The notes under the pieces are model-generated. The model did not search any database. It had not been told where the DNA came from and saw nothing but the letters and a program-made list of their open reading frames with translations. Positions 61,628-64,000 of a DNA stretch of 64,000 nucleotides are shown here, piece after piece. The number at the start of each line of letters is the position of its first letter. Position 1 is the stretch's first letter. This DNA is from an uncultured Paracoccaceae bacterium (lineage in GTDB: Bacteria; Pseudomonadota; Alphaproteobacteria; Rhodobacterales; Rhodobacteraceae): positions 248,001 through 312,000 of the forward strand of contig CANMIX010000003.1 of NCBI GenBank assembly GCA_947497985.1, given 5' to 3'. Position numbers and translations under genes: made by a program.

Positions 61628-62641
61628 ATGGATGGGGCAATGACCGATCGTGTGCGGTTGATCTCAGGTATCGCCGCCAGCCATTTTGGCAAGGATGTTG
61701 TTGAGGTCAAAGCGCTGAAAGACTCGCCTTTTTCATCTGTGCGAATTCAATTTTCTGATGAAACGGTTATTGCCTCGCAGCGGCGCAGTTTTCGTCGCAC
61801 GCATTTGGAAGCTCTAATACTGGAACAACTCTCGCCGGTTTGCGATGATGTGCCTACGTATCTTGGCATGACTGATGGGATTTTGTTTCAAACAGATCTT
61901 GGTGGTATTCGCCTCGACGAAGAAGTTTCGTCCCATGAGCGTGTTGACCAACTTGAATTGGCGGCGGAGGCCTGCGCGTCGATATTTCGGTTTCAGGCCG
62001 CGGCGCGGCAAACAGGTGTAGGGCGCTTGGTGCCTAAGATTGGCACAACCCAGGAATGGATGGAAAATCTGGTCTGCTCTGTGGACGCACTGCAATTGTT
62101 TTCAAGCGGCATTCCCGACAGCTTTGATTATCAAGCCATTGCTGACAAGATGACGGTGTCGCAATGGGAGTTTGTCAAATGGCATTGCCGCCCCAGCTAC
62201 GCGGTCATTTGCGACGACGGTTTTTTGCGTTGGAACGGCTTTGAACTCTCCGGCGCACGTCATGGTGCCGAAGATCTGGCGTGGCTGTTGGGTGATGAGA
62301 GTTGGCCTCTGGCCCCGGAAGATCTGATCAAAGTCGTGCAAGATACCTACGATCAAACTTCAGAAGTGGCGTTTGATGACTACTTTGAATACCTCGCGAT
62401 TTATACAACGCTGCACTGTGTGCAGCGCTTCAAGCTGATCATAAAAGACGCGCAGGAGAATGGCTGGCATCGCGAGATGGATAATTCACGCAAAGAACAT
62501 CCAGGGGTCGATCCGGTTTTCGCCCATCAACTGTGCCAGGTCGGAGCGTTCATGTCGGATCAATCGAAACTGACCCGTGCTTTGGTACCCAACTTCGAAT
62601 TGACGGCGCGGACCATTGGCACGATTTCCGGGGCGCGATAA
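61628..62641 (+). CDS. Divergent aminoglycoside-phosphotransferase-like protein, catalytic residues altered
   Basis: The 337-residue protein resembles APH/choline-kinase folds. RWNGFELSGARHGAEDLAWLLGDE near residue 205-228 aligns with the metal-binding and following helix region of APH enzymes. The catalytic H-G-D loop position reads VKWHCRPSYAVICDDG, without the Asp and Asn expected, and no N-lobe Lys is evident. GGAGG precedes ATG 61628. A pseudokinase or a protein with another function is likely. It is convergent with the next gene. Confidence 0.65.
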   Translation: MDGAMTDRVRLISGIAASHFGKDVVEVKALKDSPFSSVRIQFSDETVIASQRRSFRRTHLEALILEQLSPVCDDVPTYLGMTDGILFQTDLGGIRLDEEVSSHERVDQLELAAEACASIFRFQAAARQTGVGRLVPKIGTTQEWMENLVCSVDALQLFSSGIPDSFDYQAIADKMTVSQWEFVKWHCRPSYAVICDDGFLRWNGFELSGARHGAEDLAWLLGDESWPLAPEDLIKVVQDTYDQTSEVAFDDYFEYLAIYTTLHCVQRFKLIIKDAQENGWHREMDNSRKEHPGVDPVFAHQLCQVGAFMSDQSKLTRALVPNFELTARTIGTISGAR

Positions 62642-62647
62642 CAGGCT

Positions 62648-63484
62648 TTACCGGCGAAGACTACGTCGCCGTTCGGCTGCCAGACCGGCCAAAACCATCT
62701 GCTCGCTTGATGCCACCGTGACGGGCAAAAATTGGCTGTCAAAAGCGGCTTGGTAGATGGCTGACTTGGCAGGGTCTGCGATCAGAGCCAAGTTCTGACC
62801 GAGCCAATAGGGGCGGGTTGCGGCAAACTCCGCACCCAGCAGAAAACCCCAGACCTTAGAAGAGGTGTCACTGTTTGCGGCGGCTCCAACTTCAGCCGCC
62901 CACTGAACACTGCTGAGCCGGGACGCGAGAGCCTCTGGGCGAGACAGGCCATCCTGCAGAGCGTCCTGTAGCTGGCCTATGTCCACGGTGTCTTGTGCGC
63001 CAAATGCAGCGGCGAGTTTGGGTGTTAGGGTACTGTCGAAACTGACCACTTCATTCGCACTGACCATCACCCAAAAGCTTCGCTCCTGTACAATACAAAT
63101 GACGCCGTCCCATCCGGGATTGAGCGACAGAAAACCATTTATCTGACACGTGGCACTGTCCAAACGGCCCGCAGGTTTCGCCTGCGCAATACCGGGGACA
63201 ATCATAATGTCAAAAGCGTCGAAGCTCTGTGACTGCAGCGGCAGTTCTAGGCTTTTTGCGGGCGTCATCACGCTTGTTGCATCCGCTAAACCACAGGCAT
63301 AGGTCGGCGCCGCTGGCCAGCCAATCTCTGACAATTTATCGGCCACTTCTGAGGAGGACGGCGCATCAGGCGTAACATGGCGGGTTTGATCAACGACGCC
63401 GGTGCCGTTCAAGTGCCACAGAGTGAGAGTCTGGCCCACATAGGATGCGGCTACCCAATTGTCCGAATTCGAATCTCTCGCCAT
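62648..63484 (-). CDS. Divergent 2-dehydro-3-deoxygalactonokinase-like protein (DgoK family)
   Basis: The 278-residue product aligns in outline with DgoK: IMIVPGIAQ, ERSFWVMVSANEVVSFDSTLTPKLAAAFG (in place of GTHSKW...), and a good C-terminal match in GFLLGAEFAATRPYWLGQNLALIADP. The N-terminal phosphate motif DWGTT is replaced by ASYVGQTLT, and GTHSKW by QERSFW. Sugar kinase activity is therefore doubtful. ATG at 63484 is preferred to 63556 because homology begins just after it. Confidence 0.6.
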   Translation of the reverse strand: MARDSNSDNWVAASYVGQTLTLWHLNGTGVVDQTRHVTPDAPSSSEVADKLSEIGWPAAPTYACGLADATSVMTPAKSLELPLQSQSFDAFDIMIVPGIAQAKPAGRLDSATCQINGFLSLNPGWDGVICIVQERSFWVMVSANEVVSFDSTLTPKLAAAFGAQDTVDIGQLQDALQDGLSRPEALASRLSSVQWAAEVGAAANSDTSSKVWGFLLGAEFAATRPYWLGQNLALIADPAKSAIYQAAFDSQFLPVTVASSEQMVLAGLAAERRRSLRR

Positions 63485-63777
63485 ATCGTTGCCTGTCTCA
63501 CTGCTGCGTCGAAGCAGAAGGCATACATTCCTGCGCGTTTGTGGTAAACTCCTCACCGTTCACCATGTCAAATGGATCGGCCTTTTGGCGAGCGATGAAT
63601 ACCTTTGGATATGTCACGGCGCAGAAGCCAAGGCTGACTGAGCTTCAGTGGACCCGTGCTTTTCACCTAAACCCCTATTCTCGGCGCCACAAGGGACGGC
63701 GTTCTCCGTCCTGGTGCATCTGAAGTCCGAATTCATTGTTTGACGACAATGGACGCCGGACTGTGGGAGGACTGGAA
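63485..63777. other. Divergent intergenic region before the right-edge gene
   Basis: About 290 bases with no convincing gene; a 92-codon plus-strand frame at 63445-63723 overlaps the DgoK-like gene and has no family features. No clear operator was seen. Confidence 0.5.
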
Positions 63778-64000
63778 ATGTCGAAGGCTTTTGAACATCC
63801 ATCAAACGTTATTGTACCGCAGCGGCGTTTGTCGCTTCCGGCACAAGAGGTCGCACGCAGTCTTACTGAGAGTGGTCGAGATGTCAGAGAAATCGTTGCA
63901 ACTGGGTGCTCTTTGCAGGATTTTCTCACTGAAGAAAATCCAATTTTGAGCTTTCGCCAAAACGCCGCATTTTTCGAGCGATGTGCCCATTTCACGGACA
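63778..64000 (+). CDS. N-terminus of a gene cut by the window edge, possibly AraC-type regulator
   Basis: ATG at 63778 has GGAGG seven bases upstream and the frame is open to the last base (74 codons seen). The N-terminus MSKAFEHPSNVIVPQRRLS is followed by QDFLTEENPILSFRQNAAFFERCAH. The segment around FLTEENP...FFERC resembles the start of the arabinose-binding-like domain in AraC regulators of the OruR/ArgR-like type, but no DNA-binding domain is visible in the window. Confidence 0.55.
   Translation, partial: MSKAFEHPSNVIVPQRRLSLPAQEVARSLTESGRDVREIVATGCSLQDFLTEENPILSFRQNAAFFERCAHFTD

Noticed and set aside
1-64000. tRNA, rRNA, CRISPR, transposase, integrase or prophage genes
   Set aside because: None was seen in any intergenic gap or reading frame; the window looks like stable chromosome.

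Overview
The window is about 64 kb of chromosomal DNA from an alphaproteobacterium of the Rhodobacterales, most likely the marine Roseobacter group. Support comes from moderately high GC, the arrangement of fabI, fabB and fabA beside an Irr-type Fur regulator, the miaB / phoH-ybeY-corC-lnt / metK block, a SAM/SAH riboswitch in front of metK (a class described from Rhodobacterales), and a complete C-P lyase system. No tRNA, rRNA, CRISPR array, prophage, insertion sequence or frameshifted gene was seen.

Layout. (1) 1-3.9 kb, minus strand: end of a BMP-type nucleoside/sugar ABC transporter, then rimI, tsaB and a NifU-like scaffold gene. (2) 4.0-6.8 kb: azoR, a divergent CGNR regulator, a universal stress protein and rpe. 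(3) 6.8-19.8 kb: phosphonate uptake and degradation, phnCDE1E2, a hexapeptide transferase of the phosphonate type, phnF (minus), phnGHIJKLN, a DUF1045 gene (minus) and phnM. A possible Pho box precedes phnC. Two promoters carry the same 29-bp operator placed directly after the -10 element, presumably for PhnF. (4) 19.9-26.6 kb, minus: a tightly overlapping glycan operon with four glycosyltransferases, a histidine phosphatase, a polysaccharide deacetylase and a methyltransferase, led by a likely 34-residue gene. (5) 26.9-36.5 kb: a large MscS-type channel and a YejABEF-like peptide ABC transporter operon that ends in a CoA-transferase. (6) 36.9-41 kb: DUF3307 protein, a 1014-residue ABC protein with a dead ATPase domain fused to a cyclic-nucleotide-binding domain, and a SqrR/BigR-type ArsR regulator. 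(7) 41-47 kb, minus: pcaD-pcaB, an exonuclease/phosphatase-family protein, a PLP dehydratase, a hydrolase and a haloacid dehalogenase. (8) 47.3-51.3 kb: fabB-fabI and fabA, separated by an oppositely oriented kinase-like gene, and irr. (9) 51.3-61.5 kb: an unknown protein, miaB, an OmpA-family protein with a paired lipoprotein, phoH-ybeY-corC-lnt, metK and a THUMP methyltransferase. (10) 61.6-64 kb: two proteins that resemble kinases but have lost their catalytic residues, and the start of a possible AraC-type regulator.

The phosphonate genes form a full pathway: periplasmic capture (PhnD), transport (PhnC, PhnE1, PhnE2), coupling to ribose (PhnGHIL), diphosphate removal (PhnM), C-P cleavage (PhnJ with PhnK) and return to PRPP (PhnN). 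No PhnP is present and the 2H-type DUF1045 protein is the best candidate to fill its place. The most unusual material is the degenerate ABC/cNMP protein, the duplicated operator, a family of GC-rich two-hairpin repeats in three intergenic gaps, two very short genes in tight operon overlaps, and the OmpA/lipoprotein pair with a shared cysteine-containing domain.
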